Assembly (NCBI GenBank): GCA_024278775.1
Contig: JAJRSP010000200.1
Coordinates: 1-16,441, forward strand
Direction: 5' to 3'
DNA from: Planctomycetota bacterium
Lineage (GTDB): Bacteria; Planctomycetota; Phycisphaerae; UBA1845
DNA length: 16,441 bases
The position numbers and the translations under genes were made by a program. Shown in pieces: positions 1 through 7,741 of this stretch. Under the pieces are notes generated by a model. That model saw only the letters and a list, made by a program, of their open reading frames with translations. It was not told where the DNA came from and made no database searches. Position 1 is the stretch's first letter. Every line of letters starts with the position of its first letter.

Positions 1-54
1 AAAGAATCGCGGGGTTGGGATCTCGGCTTCATCAGTGCCTCCGTGCCTGTACGA

Positions 55-99
55 AAATTGCAAGGTTTCACCATCAATCGATACAAAACCCTGCAATTT
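55..99. repeat. Inverted repeat, 14-bp arms
   Basis: The arms at 55-68 (AAATTGCAAGGTTT) and 86-99 (AAACCCTGCAATTT) are reverse complements with one mismatch, separated by a 17-base spacer. It lies upstream of the integrase fragment in 1-181, where no reading frame looks convincingly coding. It could be a protein-binding dyad of the integrated element or a weak RNA hairpin. There is no following T-run, so it is not a standard terminator. The function is unknown. Confidence 0.5.
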
Positions 100-181
100 C
101 CAAGCCACGAAAATGACGAAAAATACGGCGATCTGCACGCGATAACCGTCTTTCAGGGACGACTATTTAAGTTTCAACCCG

Positions 182-1012
182 GTGTTGGCGATAGCCAAGC
201 TGAACGCGGCCGTTGATCGGCGCAAGGATCGACGGGCGTTGACGCTCGATGAAGCCTACCGGCTCATTGGTGCCAGCCCGAAGCGCGGCACGTTCTATAC
301 GTTCGCGTTGTGGACAGGGTTCCGTATGGGCGAATTGAAAACCCTGACGTGGGAATGCCTGAATCTGAGCGGAGATAAGCCGTCATATCGCCTGAAAGCA
401 GCCCATACGAAGTCGCGGCGGCAAGACGGGGACTTGCCCCTACGTGACGACGTGGCGGCCCTCATGAGTGCCTACAAGCCCCCCTTCGCGAAACCTGAGG
501 ACTTGGTGTTTCCGCGAATCCCCAAGCTGGACACGTTTTATCGGGACTTGGAGCGAGCGGGCATCGACCGGCACGAAGGGGGCGACGTTGACCGGCACGG
601 CCTCCGGACCACGTTCATATCGTGGTTGGGCGCGTGCGGAGTATCCCAACAAGCCCAGGTGACACTCGGACGGCACAGTACAGTGGGGGTAACGCTGACG
701 AACTATCAAGACTTTCGACTGCTTGATCTGTGGGGCGAAGTTGCAAAGCTGCCACCGATCAAACAATTGGCGGCGCAAGAACAAGCAACCGGAACCGATG
801 GCGCGGTGGCACCTGTGGTGGCACTAACCACTGTCCCGACCCGCCTTAATTGTCCAGAAATGGCCATTAGTGTCTGTTCGGTCAAGAGTGCCACTAAGTG
901 TCACTCCGAATCAGGAAACCCCTTAAAACAAGCTAAAAAACGACATGGAAGTGGTTTTTTGATACCCGAAAAAACACTCGGGGCGACTGGATTCGAACCA
1001 GCGACCTCTTGA
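182..1012 (+). CDS. Tyrosine recombinase/phage integrase, catalytic domain only (N-terminally truncated)
   Basis: This is a site-specific DNA recombinase of the tyrosine family, expected to integrate or excise a mobile element through a phosphotyrosine intermediate. The catalytic set is visible: R48 (TGFRMGEL), K77 in the beta-hairpin, H139-x-x-R142 (HGLR), H165 (GRHS) and nucleophile Y175 (TNYQDF). At 276 residues it is shorter than the roughly 380-420 expected, and the N-terminal SAM-like core-binding domain is missing. In-frame codons continue upstream to 146 and include an NP typical of the linker before the catalytic domain, but a TAA stands at 143-145. The start is a GTG at 182 without a clear Shine-Dalgarno. 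The last residues (GATGFEPATS) are read from the antisense of the tRNA-Pro 3' end, so the gene terminus was probably formed by integration. It is probably a remnant; activity is doubtful. The family call is secure. Confidence 0.75.
   Translation: MLAIAKLNAAVDRRKDRRALTLDEAYRLIGASPKRGTFYTFALWTGFRMGELKTLTWECLNLSGDKPSYRLKAAHTKSRRQDGDLPLRDDVAALMSAYKPPFAKPEDLVFPRIPKLDTFYRDLERAGIDRHEGGDVDRHGLRTTFISWLGACGVSQQAQVTLGRHSTVGVTLTNYQDFRLLDLWGEVAKLPPIKQLAAQEQATGTDGAVAPVVALTTVPTRLNCPEMAISVCSVKSATKCHSESGNPLKQAKKRHGSGFLIPEKTLGATGFEPATS
935..974 (-). terminator. Possible tRNA-Pro terminator region
   Basis: On the minus strand a run of six T (974-969) follows the tRNA 3' end within four bases. Further downstream is a hairpin: AAAAAACGAC (935-944) pairs with GTGGTTTTTT (951-960) with one G-G mismatch and a 6-base loop. 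The stem is A/T-rich, so it is a weak candidate. It lies inside the C-terminal codons of the integrase fragment. Confidence 0.3.
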
Positions 1013-1052
1013 CCCCCAGTCAAGTGCGCTAACCAGACTGCGCTACGCCCCG
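978..1052 (-). tRNA. tRNA-Pro (anticodon GGG)
   Basis: A full cloverleaf can be drawn on the minus strand: acceptor CGGGGCG/CGCCCCG (perfect 7 bp), TA, D-stem GCGC/GCGC with loop AGTCTGGTTA, anticodon stem CTTGA/TCAAG, loop CTGGGGG, variable AGGTC, T-stem GCTGG/CCAGT with loop TTCGAAT, discriminator A. The loop gives anticodon GGG, which decodes CCC. The C1-G72 pair and G37 are typical of bacterial tRNA-Pro. CCA is not encoded: GTG and a T-run follow the discriminator. The 3' half overlaps the end of the integrase reading frame on the opposite strand, as expected at an integration site that leaves the tRNA intact. Confidence 0.96.
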
Positions 1053-1093
1053 GACGTGGTGTCGCGTTGTGCGCTACCAAACGCCGCGCCCGT

Positions 1094-1122
1094 ATTATAT
1101 GCCGTTCCCACGACCGCGAAAG
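1094..1122 (-). promoter_or_regulatory. Promoter of tRNA-Pro
   Basis: A perfect minus-strand TATAAT lies at 1099-1094, about 42 bases upstream of the tRNA 5' end. The hexamer 17 bases further up (CTTTCG) matches the -35 consensus poorly. The sequence just after the -10 box is very GC-rich (CGGGCGCGGC), which resembles the discriminators of stable-RNA promoters under growth-rate or stringent control. That regulation is inference. Confidence 0.55.
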
Positions 1123-1231
1123 AGCCTCCGAACCCGCCGAATCGCGGCATTACTCATCAATCATCATTCCCAATACCCACCTCCGTGCATGTTGGGAACG
1201 GAAACGGGCACCACAGGTGTTCCATCCATAC

Positions 1232-1299
1232 CGCACAGGACCATACGCACTATACAGTCCGACCCCACGCGCTATATGCGACACAGAACCCTACGCACT
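1232..1299. repeat. Imperfect direct repeat, about 20 bp, two copies
   Basis: Copy A (1232-1251, CGCACAGGACCATACGCACT) and copy B (1279-1299) differ by one indel and two substitutions and share TACGCACT at the end. They start 47 bases apart. Copy B overlaps the last codons of the YchF-like gene. The repeat may be chance or a local duplication after that gene; no function is evident. The rest of 1053-1290 holds only the tRNA promoter. Confidence 0.35.
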
Positions 1300-2355
1300 G
1301 GAGAGTATGTTCATGATGTCGCCGTCCTGCACGATATAGCCCTTGCCCTCTTTCCGAGCCTTGCCGGCCGCCTTGACGGACTTTTCGTCACCGAGTTCGA
1401 CGAGATCGGCATAAGCTATGGTTTCTGCACGAATAAACCCGCGTGACAGATCAGTGTGAATCTTACCGGCCGCCTGAACGGCCGTGCTCCCCGCACGCAC
1501 GGGCCACGCTCGCACTTCATCGCTCCCCATGGTGAGAAAAGAGATAAGCCCTGCGGCCTGATAGCATACCTGGATCAGCCGCTCTCTCGCCGGTGCCGAA
1601 ATCCCCAAATCTGACAGAAAGGCAGATCGATCCTCCGGGTCAAGCATGGCGATTTCGGCCTCGATCGACGCACTCAGAACCACACTGTCGGCCACATGAT
1701 CGACTTCTAACGGCACCGCCTCCCCCGCCGCCCCATCGGATACGTTGCGTACACAAACAATCGGTTTTTCCGTCAGGAAGGCGAAACTGGAGACGAGCCT
1801 CCGATCCTCATCACTTTTGATGACGCTGGAGAGTGGTTCTTCCGACTCCAGCACACTTTGGCAGCGCCGCAACAACGCCAGCTCCCGCTTGTCCACATCT
1901 TGCGTCTTTGTCGGCTTCTTGACTGACTTTTCGAGCCGCTCGACCCGTGTGGTCACGGCTTCCAGATCAGAAAAAAGAAGTTCCGATCGCATCTCGTCGA
2001 AATCCGCGACCGCATCAAGCCGGGCCTTATGCATGGACACAGACGCATTCTCAAAATCACGCACGACAATCACCAGAAGATCCGCCTGCCTCACACTGGG
2101 CGCAACACGCTTCCACTGGTCGCGTCCTTTCTGATCGTCCAGAGCGCACCCCGGCACGTCGACGAATTCGATCGTCGCTTCGATCACCTTTTTAGGGTGG
2201 TAGAGACTTGTAAGAAAAGCAAGACGTTCATCCGGCACACCCACAACGGCCGGTCGAACCTCGGAGGGCGCAAACGGATCAAAGAGCTTTCCCGTGATCG
2301 CAGAAAACACGGTCGACTTGCCCGACTGCGGTAGTCCGATGATGGCTACTCTCAT
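1291..2355 (-). CDS. ychF: YchF/OLA1-like P-loop NTPase with C-terminal TGS-like (DUF933) domain
   Basis: This is a cytoplasmic Obg-related P-loop NTPase. YchF proteins bind ribosomes and usually prefer ATP over GTP. The 354 residues match the usual 360 or so. Visible are the P-loop GLPQSGKST (7-15), Walker B/G3 DVPG (66-69), a helical insertion around 120-180 and a C-terminal TGS-like domain from about 271 (LISFLTMG through GYIVQDGDIMNI). Two points are atypical. The G4 motif reads NVSD (204-207) where YchF has NxxE. The stretch after G3 also lacks the usual family sequence with its conserved glycines, which points to a divergent paralogue or lineage-specific form. The ATG at 2355 follows purine-rich GGCGAGG. 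The gene lies 67 bases downstream of the GreA-like gene and may be co-transcribed with it. The family call is firm; ATP versus GTP use is unknown. Confidence 0.88.
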   Translation of the reverse strand: MRVAIIGLPQSGKSTVFSAITGKLFDPFAPSEVRPAVVGVPDERLAFLTSLYHPKKVIEATIEFVDVPGCALDDQKGRDQWKRVAPSVRQADLLVIVVRDFENASVSMHKARLDAVADFDEMRSELLFSDLEAVTTRVERLEKSVKKPTKTQDVDKRELALLRRCQSVLESEEPLSSVIKSDEDRRLVSSFAFLTEKPIVCVRNVSDGAAGEAVPLEVDHVADSVVLSASIEAEIAMLDPEDRSAFLSDLGISAPARERLIQVCYQAAGLISFLTMGSDEVRAWPVRAGSTAVQAAGKIHTDLSRGFIRAETIAYADLVELGDEKSVKAAGKARKEGKGYIVQDGDIMNILSSA

Positions 2356-2422
2356 CGCCTCGCCCGATCTCCGCCTATCTTGCTGACGCGTTTACGACGC
2401 CGGTCCTCATAGACGACCCACG

Positions 2423-4630
2423 CTACACGTTAGCCATCTCGGTGACGGCGTTATGCACCTCGACCAGTTTGTATTCGCCCTTCGCGTGACGATGATCGAA
2501 CTCAACGACGTCTCCGATTCGTGTCCCCATGAGCTCCAGTCCGAGGGGTGATTTGTAGTTTAGCGTTCCCGTGTCAAAGTCGGCCTCCCACGGACCGAAA
2601 AACGTAATCTCATAAGGCGACCCATCCGCCACTGATACAAACTTCGCACGCGTCCCCACGCTGATCTCCGAAGTCAACACATCCTCCGCAGTCAACACTT
2701 TGGACATGGCCACCTCAGCGTTCATCTGCGCCAACCGCGCACGGAGCAAATCTCGCTCCTCCAACGCAAACTTGTATTCGGAGTTTTCACTCAGATCACC
2801 TTTTTCGGCGGCCGCACCGATCGCCTTGGCGTTGTCCCGCATTTTGACGCTGACGTGATGCTCAATCTCATCCTGCTTCTTGGACAACCCGGCAGCGGTC
2901 ACATAGAGCACATCTTCTCGCTCCCAAGGCTTGAGCGTGATCGTTGTCTTCACCTTCGGGAACTTTTGATCGAGGATCCTGAACATATCCTCCCTTGCCG
3001 CGCGACCGAGGTTTTCAGCAGACTCCAATTGCCGGCGCAGCGCGACCGCCATACCCGCCTCGAGCGTTTCAACGCACGCCGAGAACTTGGCGCATTTCCT
3101 GGCCACAAGCACGCTTCGAGCTCTACCGGCCAACCGGGTCGCCAGTGCCTTGGGAATGTCGTCGCTTCGTCGACAGTCTTCGAGCCCTCTCAGGATTCGC
3201 ATGAAGACTTTAATAGGCGAGACATCCCGAACGACGCACTCCACACTGGAACCACCCCACAGCCACAACAATGCCTCGAAGTGCTCCACCGGAGAGGCCA
3301 AGATGATCGGTGCCAACCCCGCCATCGCCTCTTCCGACACGCCATCATCCACTAGTCGCTTCGCTATCGACTCGCAAACCGCAGTGGTCATCCTGGGGAG
3401 CGTGGCCAGCAGATCCGCCTGCCACGTTTCCGGCTTTGCCTCGATCAGAGTTTCCGCGGCGAGTAATTGGAGTGAAGCATCTTCGATCGACACGACCAAA
3501 TCACAGCCGGACTCCGATCCGAGCATGGTCCTCGCAGCATCGCCGGCACCCTCGATACCCCCGAATTCACCGATGCGCCGCGCGGCCAACAAACGTAGGA
3601 GTGCTCTCGCCGGCGTTCTCGCTTCAAGCGGCTCCGCCCGTGAGAGCAGTGTTTCGTAACACTTGCGGATCGTCTCCGCGTCCGGCGTTTCGCCGCGTGC
3701 CTTACTTCCCCGGACGTAGTCCGTCACCAGGGACAACTGCTCGATTGGTTCACGCAGCTTGGTAAACGCCTGAAACAACTGGCTCGCAAAATCAACCTTT
3801 TGTTCCGTGTAGGTAATCCGATAAGGGGTCCGACCCTCCACCTGAACGTTACTAAGCTTTTTTAGCGCCGTGCGCGCCTTCGTCCACCATTTCTTCCATT
3901 CCGCATCATCCATCACTTCAGGAACGAGCAACGACTGCAACTGATCGCTGCCAATCGTATTACCATTCTCTTTGCAAAGATCCAACACGATCGAAGCCGG
4001 TTCCTTGGCAAGTGCCTTCTGCAAGCGATCCGGGAAAAACTGAGTTAGTACGCGAAAGTTGGACTCGGACGCCACAAAGAAGCGGTCCGCCAGTTCCACC
4101 GCGCCAAGTGTTTCGTCCGTCTGGCCGGTGTGGAAACTTATGGTCCATGCGTCCGTGTCGATCCCCTTGACTTGGGCAGCCCCCTCCTCGTCTCGTTCGC
4201 AGAGATAGTCCCCCTCACTCAGCGCAAGGCAGACATCCAGAGTCCGCAGCGCCCTACGCACCGGACGCCCTCCCCCCAAACCGGACTCCTCGATGAGCGT
4301 ATCCAGCCCTTCCCGTCCCTCATAGGCGGACTTGTACAAGTCCACAACCTGCGTTCGTAGCTCCTGGCAATCACCCACGCCCCGGAGCAGCGGACCCGCC
4401 ATGATCAACACTTCTTTGGGCTCGCACGTGTTGGCAACCGCCTCAATGGCCGCCCAGGCGAGGGTTTCGGCCTGCTTCCCGCGATCCTGCTTGACCAGAG
4501 CACGAAGGGCATTTTCGTGGAGAGCCCACTGCTCCGTCGTGAGCACGGACGACTCGACCATTTTCATCCAGGCATTCTCGAACTCATTCGCGTTCGTTCT
4601 TGCCAGTTTCACCATAGCTTCCGGCTGCAT
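2423..4630 (-). CDS. greA: GreA-type transcription elongation factor with long helical N-terminal extension
   Basis: Residues from about 580 to 735 form a complete GreA/GreB module. The coiled-coil hairpin tip is GDLSENSEY (611-619), with the two acidic residues (D612, E615) that stimulate RNA polymerase transcript cleavage through its secondary channel. An FKBP-like C-terminal domain follows (about 655-735, with YKSPLGLELMG and IGDVVEF). Ordinary GreA has about 158 residues; here roughly 575 extra residues, mostly helical and rich in Leu, Ala and Glu, precede the module and match no domain I can name. Chlamydiae are known to have similarly long GreA proteins, so this may be a PVC trait. The ATG at 4630 has an AAGAGGTGG ribosome-binding site about 10 bases upstream. 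Its own promoter lies at 4684-4712. The GreA assignment is firm; the role of the extension is unknown. Confidence 0.9.
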   Translation of the reverse strand: MQPEAMVKLARTNANEFENAWMKMVESSVLTTEQWALHENALRALVKQDRGKQAETLAWAAIEAVANTCEPKEVLIMAGPLLRGVGDCQELRTQVVDLYKSAYEGREGLDTLIEESGLGGGRPVRRALRTLDVCLALSEGDYLCERDEEGAAQVKGIDTDAWTISFHTGQTDETLGAVELADRFFVASESNFRVLTQFFPDRLQKALAKEPASIVLDLCKENGNTIGSDQLQSLLVPEVMDDAEWKKWWTKARTALKKLSNVQVEGRTPYRITYTEQKVDFASQLFQAFTKLREPIEQLSLVTDYVRGSKARGETPDAETIRKCYETLLSRAEPLEARTPARALLRLLAARRIGEFGGIEGAGDAARTMLGSESGCDLVVSIEDASLQLLAAETLIEAKPETWQADLLATLPRMTTAVCESIAKRLVDDGVSEEAMAGLAPIILASPVEHFEALLWLWGGSSVECVVRDVSPIKVFMRILRGLEDCRRSDDIPKALATRLAGRARSVLVARKCAKFSACVETLEAGMAVALRRQLESAENLGRAAREDMFRILDQKFPKVKTTITLKPWEREDVLYVTAAGLSKKQDEIEHHVSVKMRDNAKAIGAAAEKGDLSENSEYKFALEERDLLRARLAQMNAEVAMSKVLTAEDVLTSEISVGTRAKFVSVADGSPYEITFFGPWEADFDTGTLNYKSPLGLELMGTRIGDVVEFDHRHAKGEYKLVEVHNAVTEMANV

Positions 4631-4683
4631 ATCGAGCTTCCACCTCTTTACAGAAAAAACCAGGATCGATCTAGAAGCCGACC

Positions 4684-4712
4684 ACTATCCCACGTCGCGC
4701 GAGGTTTGTCGA
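4684..4712 (-). promoter_or_regulatory. Sigma70-like promoter of the greA-like gene
   Basis: On the minus strand TCGACA (4712-4707, 5 of 6 matches to TTGACA) is followed after exactly 17 bases by GATAGT (4689-4684, 4 of 6 to TATAAT). The predicted transcript start near 4677 gives a leader of about 47 bases ending in the AAGAGGTGG ribosome-binding site. It is the main content of the 317-base gap 4631-4947. That gap also holds a weak inverted repeat (CCCCC-T-AAT at 4731-4739 against ATT-GGGGG at 4755-4762) and, at its far end, the terminator candidate of the glycan cluster. I see no gene in it. Confidence 0.55.
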
Positions 4713-4911
4713 GAGCCGAAGGTGATGTCCCCCCCTAATAGGGTATATGACCGGATTGGGGGTCGTGAATCATGATGGGAAAGTTCGTTCATTCGCCCCA
4801 AGACGAATGGTCAAGCTGCATCTGACGAGACAGGTGAACCCACCGGCATAGACCGCCGAACCACCCACCCTACCCCGATGCCACACAAAGCGTCTCGCTC
4901 CACCTGAAAGG

Positions 4912-4941
4912 AAAAAAGGGGCCAAGAACGCCTCCGAGGCG
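4912..4941 (-). terminator. Candidate terminator of the polysaccharide cluster
   Basis: Seven bases after the stop of the last glycosyltransferase the minus strand reads CGCCTCGGAGGCG (4941-4929), a 5-bp GC stem with a tight loop, then TTCTT and a run of six T at 4917-4912. The T-run is about 11 bases from the stem, so this is not a canonical intrinsic terminator. Its position between two transcription units supports the call. Confidence 0.35.
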
Positions 4942-4947
4942 GATAGG

Positions 4948-6120
4948 TTAGCTCACTGGGACGGGAATGCCCAGGACCGATTTCCGGGGCACAGGGGCGG
5001 TTAGGACAGACTCATACGCAGCCCGAAGACTCTCAGCCGTTCGCCGCCAGGAGAACTGCTCGGCCCGTGTGTATCCTCGGGTCACCAGATCAGATCTGTC
5101 ATCCGAAGGTACTACCGCACGCCGGATGCCCGCCACGATATCCCGTGGACTAGCTAGATTAACCAGTATGCCAGCCGACCCGACCACCTCGGGCAACGCC
5201 GCTCTGTTCGCAGCTACCACAGGACAACCGTGTGCCATCGCCTCCAGCACCGGCAGGCCGAAGCCCTCATCGAGGGACAGGGTGACCAACGCGGCGGCTG
5301 AGGTGTACTGTCTCGCCAGCTCTTGGTCGGTAATGTTCCCGAGGAATACGACGCGATTTCTGCTGCTCATCCGGGTGAACGCACGTCGCGCGGCATCATC
5401 GAGCGTGCTACTATCCCCGGTGAGATGCAGCAGTAGCCGTTCGTCGTACTCGTTCCAGTAGGCTTGCATCGCGTCGAACAACCCGGCGAGATTCTTGCGA
5501 GGCTCGTGCCCACCGACGTACAAGACGTAGCGGTGCGGAATGGGAGCCAAGCGGCGTGTCTCATCCCCCATCGGATCCACGCCGTTGTAGGTGGTCTGCA
5601 CCTTGGATTCACTCACGCCCAGTTCACGGATGACCTGCCCCCGCACATGGTTCGAGACCGTAATGATCCGCCGCGCGCGACGGGCGGACGCCTTCTGGGC
5701 ATACCGATAGCATACCCGCTGCCATCGCGTGGCAAAGTGCCCTTCCGGCTCGCGCCAGGGAATCAGATCGTGGATCGTCAGCACGGACGGTACCGGGCAC
5801 CACATCGGAATCCCCGTATTCCATGTGGCGTGAAACAGATCGACCCCGCTGTCCCGAATCACCTGACGCAGATAGAGCCCCTCCCACTCGACCCGGCGGC
5901 TGACCACCCGATCCGCGCGTCCGAAGCTAGACACGATGGTCTCGACGTCATCACGCTGCGCCCAGGGGTTCGGCCCACCTCGTCCGCACAACGCGACAAC
6001 TTCAATACCCTCTTGCAAGGCTAGCTCGTCAATCAGACGGGTCACATAACGGCTAATGCCGGAGAACCGGCCAATGAGCATTCTGGCGTCCACCAAGATA
6101 CGTAACGGTCGGTGTCTCAC
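4948..6120 (-). CDS. Glycosyltransferase family 4 (GT-B fold)
   Basis: This is a predicted retaining glycosyltransferase that moves a sugar from a nucleotide donor to a growing glycan at the cytoplasmic face of the membrane. It has 390 residues, normal for GT4. The N-terminal acceptor half starts ILVDARMLIGRFSGISRYV (8-26). The C-terminal donor half begins YVGGHEPRKNL (201-211) and contains the signature EGFGLPVLEAMAHGCPVV (285-302), in which E285 and E293 form the E-x7-E motif. The GTG start at 6120 overlaps the TGA of the upstream methyltransferase by four bases (GTGA), so translation is probably coupled. It is the last gene of the cluster, followed by a terminator candidate. The similarity is to mannosyl- and rhamnosyl-transferase-like GT4 enzymes, but the sugar cannot be read from sequence. 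Confidence 0.9.
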   Translation of the reverse strand: MRHRPLRILVDARMLIGRFSGISRYVTRLIDELALQEGIEVVALCGRGGPNPWAQRDDVETIVSSFGRADRVVSRRVEWEGLYLRQVIRDSGVDLFHATWNTGIPMWCPVPSVLTIHDLIPWREPEGHFATRWQRVCYRYAQKASARRARRIITVSNHVRGQVIRELGVSESKVQTTYNGVDPMGDETRRLAPIPHRYVLYVGGHEPRKNLAGLFDAMQAYWNEYDERLLLHLTGDSSTLDDAARRAFTRMSSRNRVVFLGNITDQELARQYTSAAALVTLSLDEGFGLPVLEAMAHGCPVVAANRAALPEVVGSAGILVNLASPRDIVAGIRRAVVPSDDRSDLVTRGYTRAEQFSWRRTAESLRAAYESVLTAPVPRKSVLGIPVPVS

Positions 6121-6842
6121 AGAGATGGTCTCCTAGCTGCACAGCAGAGGGTCTGCCCACGCCATCGACAAAATGGCACCAGCGACAACGCGCCGGCACG
6201 CTGAGTAATCAGCCGGCGGAATCGCCAGCCGGACGGCAGCCGTTGATAGTGCCGAAACCAGGGCAGACCAATCGTGCAAAGATTGATGATCTCAAACCCG
6301 GACCCCCGGACGGTGTCGGCGAGATCGGCCTGGTCAAAAAGATGCAGGTGCGTGTCATCTTCAAACACCGTCGGGTCTACGAACCGCACGTTGGGCGTCT
6401 GGATGAGCAAGACCCCACCAGGCACCAGCAGTCGCCGCCATTCCCGACAGGCGCTCTCATAGTCTTCGAGATGTTCGATCACGTGTTGCGCCGTCACGGC
6501 GTCCATCGTTTGATCGGCAAACGGCGTCCGGGTGGCATCCGCGCAGGCCACAGGCACCGGACCACGCACCTGATCGGATCGCTGTAGGCCTTTTTCGCAA
6601 TAGTCAATGCCCACCGCGCGGTGTCGGCCGATGGCACTGAACAACGCGCCGGCACCACACCCCACATCAAGTACCCGCGCGGCCTCGGGGGGAAGGTGTC
6701 TGCGAATCCAGTCCACCTCCATGTCGAACTCGGCACCGGTTCCACGGTGAAGGAAATGGCGCTGGACCGGATCCACGGCCGCGGATACGGACGGGGAAGC
6801 GATCACGGGGGTAACCATGACCGGTGATGCGTCCGCAGTCAT
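6117..6842 (-). CDS. Class I SAM-dependent methyltransferase
   Basis: This is a Rossmann-fold methyltransferase. Motif I is VLDVGCGAGALFSAI (57-71), motif II VGID (77-80), then MDAVTAQHVIEHLED (113-127) and LLVPGGVLLIQTPN (138-151). The start is set at the ATG at 6842, giving 241 residues. This ATG overlaps the stop of the upstream gene as ATGA, whereas the reading frame open further upstream only covers the end of that gene and is G/R/P-rich, unlike a real N-terminus. Its place among glycosyltransferases suggests it methylates a sugar of the exported glycan. Substrate and site are unknown, and a protein or small-molecule target cannot be excluded. Confidence 0.88.
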   Translation of the reverse strand: MTADASPVMVTPVIASPSVSAAVDPVQRHFLHRGTGAEFDMEVDWIRRHLPPEAARVLDVGCGAGALFSAIGRHRAVGIDYCEKGLQRSDQVRGPVPVACADATRTPFADQTMDAVTAQHVIEHLEDYESACREWRRLLVPGGVLLIQTPNVRFVDPTVFEDDTHLHLFDQADLADTVRGSGFEIINLCTIGLPWFRHYQRLPSGWRFRRLITQRAGALSLVPFCRWRGQTLCCAARRPSL

Positions 6843-7660
6843 GGCTGGCGCTCCGCCATCACGAGCAGGACCAACCCCATGGTGGCGTCCCAGATGGATC
6901 GTTTTTCGACCCAGTCCGGCCCCCTGCCCAGGAGGCTTTTGCCCCACTGGTCCGAGACGGACTGCCAGAACCCGGAACACCATGCCTTGCCGTTTGCGAA
7001 GCCCACTAAGTCCGCCCGACGGAGAAGCTCACTCCGGCTGTACGGTAGCTCCATTCCATAGGGCCACCATCCGCGACGTTCAAGATAGAACTTCCAGAGG
7101 CGGTACGGCAGACACCAAGCGTGCGGCACGCTAATGGCGGTCATGCCACCGGCGGACAGCACGTCGTGGTGACATCGGATGACACGCGTGCGATCGGATC
7201 CGCGAAAATGCTCGATCACGCCGGACGATAGGGACACATCGAATCGATCTGCAACGCCGCCGGCCCGCTCCATCATATCACCGCGGACGAATGAGGCTGT
7301 AAGTTCCAGGCGTTCGAATCTCCGGCGTGCCTGATCCAACGCCCGATCGCTCGCATCGAGTAGCGTCACCTCAGCCCCCATCTGTGCCAGCAACACCGAC
7401 AGGTCTCCCCTGCCGCTGCCAAGTTCGATCGTGCGTAAACCGTGGAGTCCGCCAAAATGGGAGGTCAGCTCATCTTTGATACGAGACCAACGCGGGCTTC
7501 TTCGCTCGCGATCGATCAGCCTGTTGTCTTTCGCATCATCAGGAGCGTGGAGCCACAGGCGATCCCATACGGCCGCGATCTCTGCGGGCGTAGATTCGAG
7601 AGGGCGTGCCATCGACGAGGTCGCCGCGCGGCTCTGTGGTGTGGCGGTATCGCTAGTCAT
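6839..7660 (-). CDS. Class I SAM-dependent methyltransferase
   Basis: A second, only distantly similar methyltransferase of 273 residues. SAM-binding motifs are TIELGSGRGDLSVLLA (77-92), with GSGRG replacing the more common GCGxG, then VTLLDAS (98-104) and FDVSLSSGVIEHF (140-152). The C-terminal third is rich in aromatic residues (for example ERRGWWPYGM), which may form the acceptor pocket. The ATG at 7660 has only a short AAGG just before it, so the start is less certain; the Met at 7612 is an alternative. It overlaps the next methyltransferase by four bases and follows a 126-base gap containing a palindrome. Modification of the cluster's glycan is inferred from context only. Confidence 0.85.
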   Translation of the reverse strand: MTSDTATPQSRAATSSMARPLESTPAEIAAVWDRLWLHAPDDAKDNRLIDRERRSPRWSRIKDELTSHFGGLHGLRTIELGSGRGDLSVLLAQMGAEVTLLDASDRALDQARRRFERLELTASFVRGDMMERAGGVADRFDVSLSSGVIEHFRGSDRTRVIRCHHDVLSAGGMTAISVPHAWCLPYRLWKFYLERRGWWPYGMELPYSRSELLRRADLVGFANGKAWCSGFWQSVSDQWGKSLLGRGPDWVEKRSIWDATMGLVLLVMAERQP

Positions 7661-7741
7661 CCTTGTGCGGTTTCACCCCCTACTATGTCCAAGCAGATTG
7701 ACCGACGGCGAACCCTGTGGCCCGGGCCGCATGACAATCGA

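Noticed and set aside
972..1012. Conserved-looking integrase C-terminus GATGFEPATS
   Set aside because: This peptide is simply the antisense-strand reading of a tRNA T-arm and acceptor, seen in many integrases inserted at tRNA genes. It is not a protein motif.
1056..1446. Three overlapping plus-strand open frames
   Set aside because: They lie across the tRNA promoter and the antisense of the YchF gene. Their translations are P/H/R-rich without domains, and none has a ribosome-binding site.
6843..6983. Upstream extension of the methyltransferase reading frame
   Set aside because: It overlaps the preceding methyltransferase by 141 bases with a G/R/P-rich sequence. The ATGA junction at 6839-6842 gives a better start.
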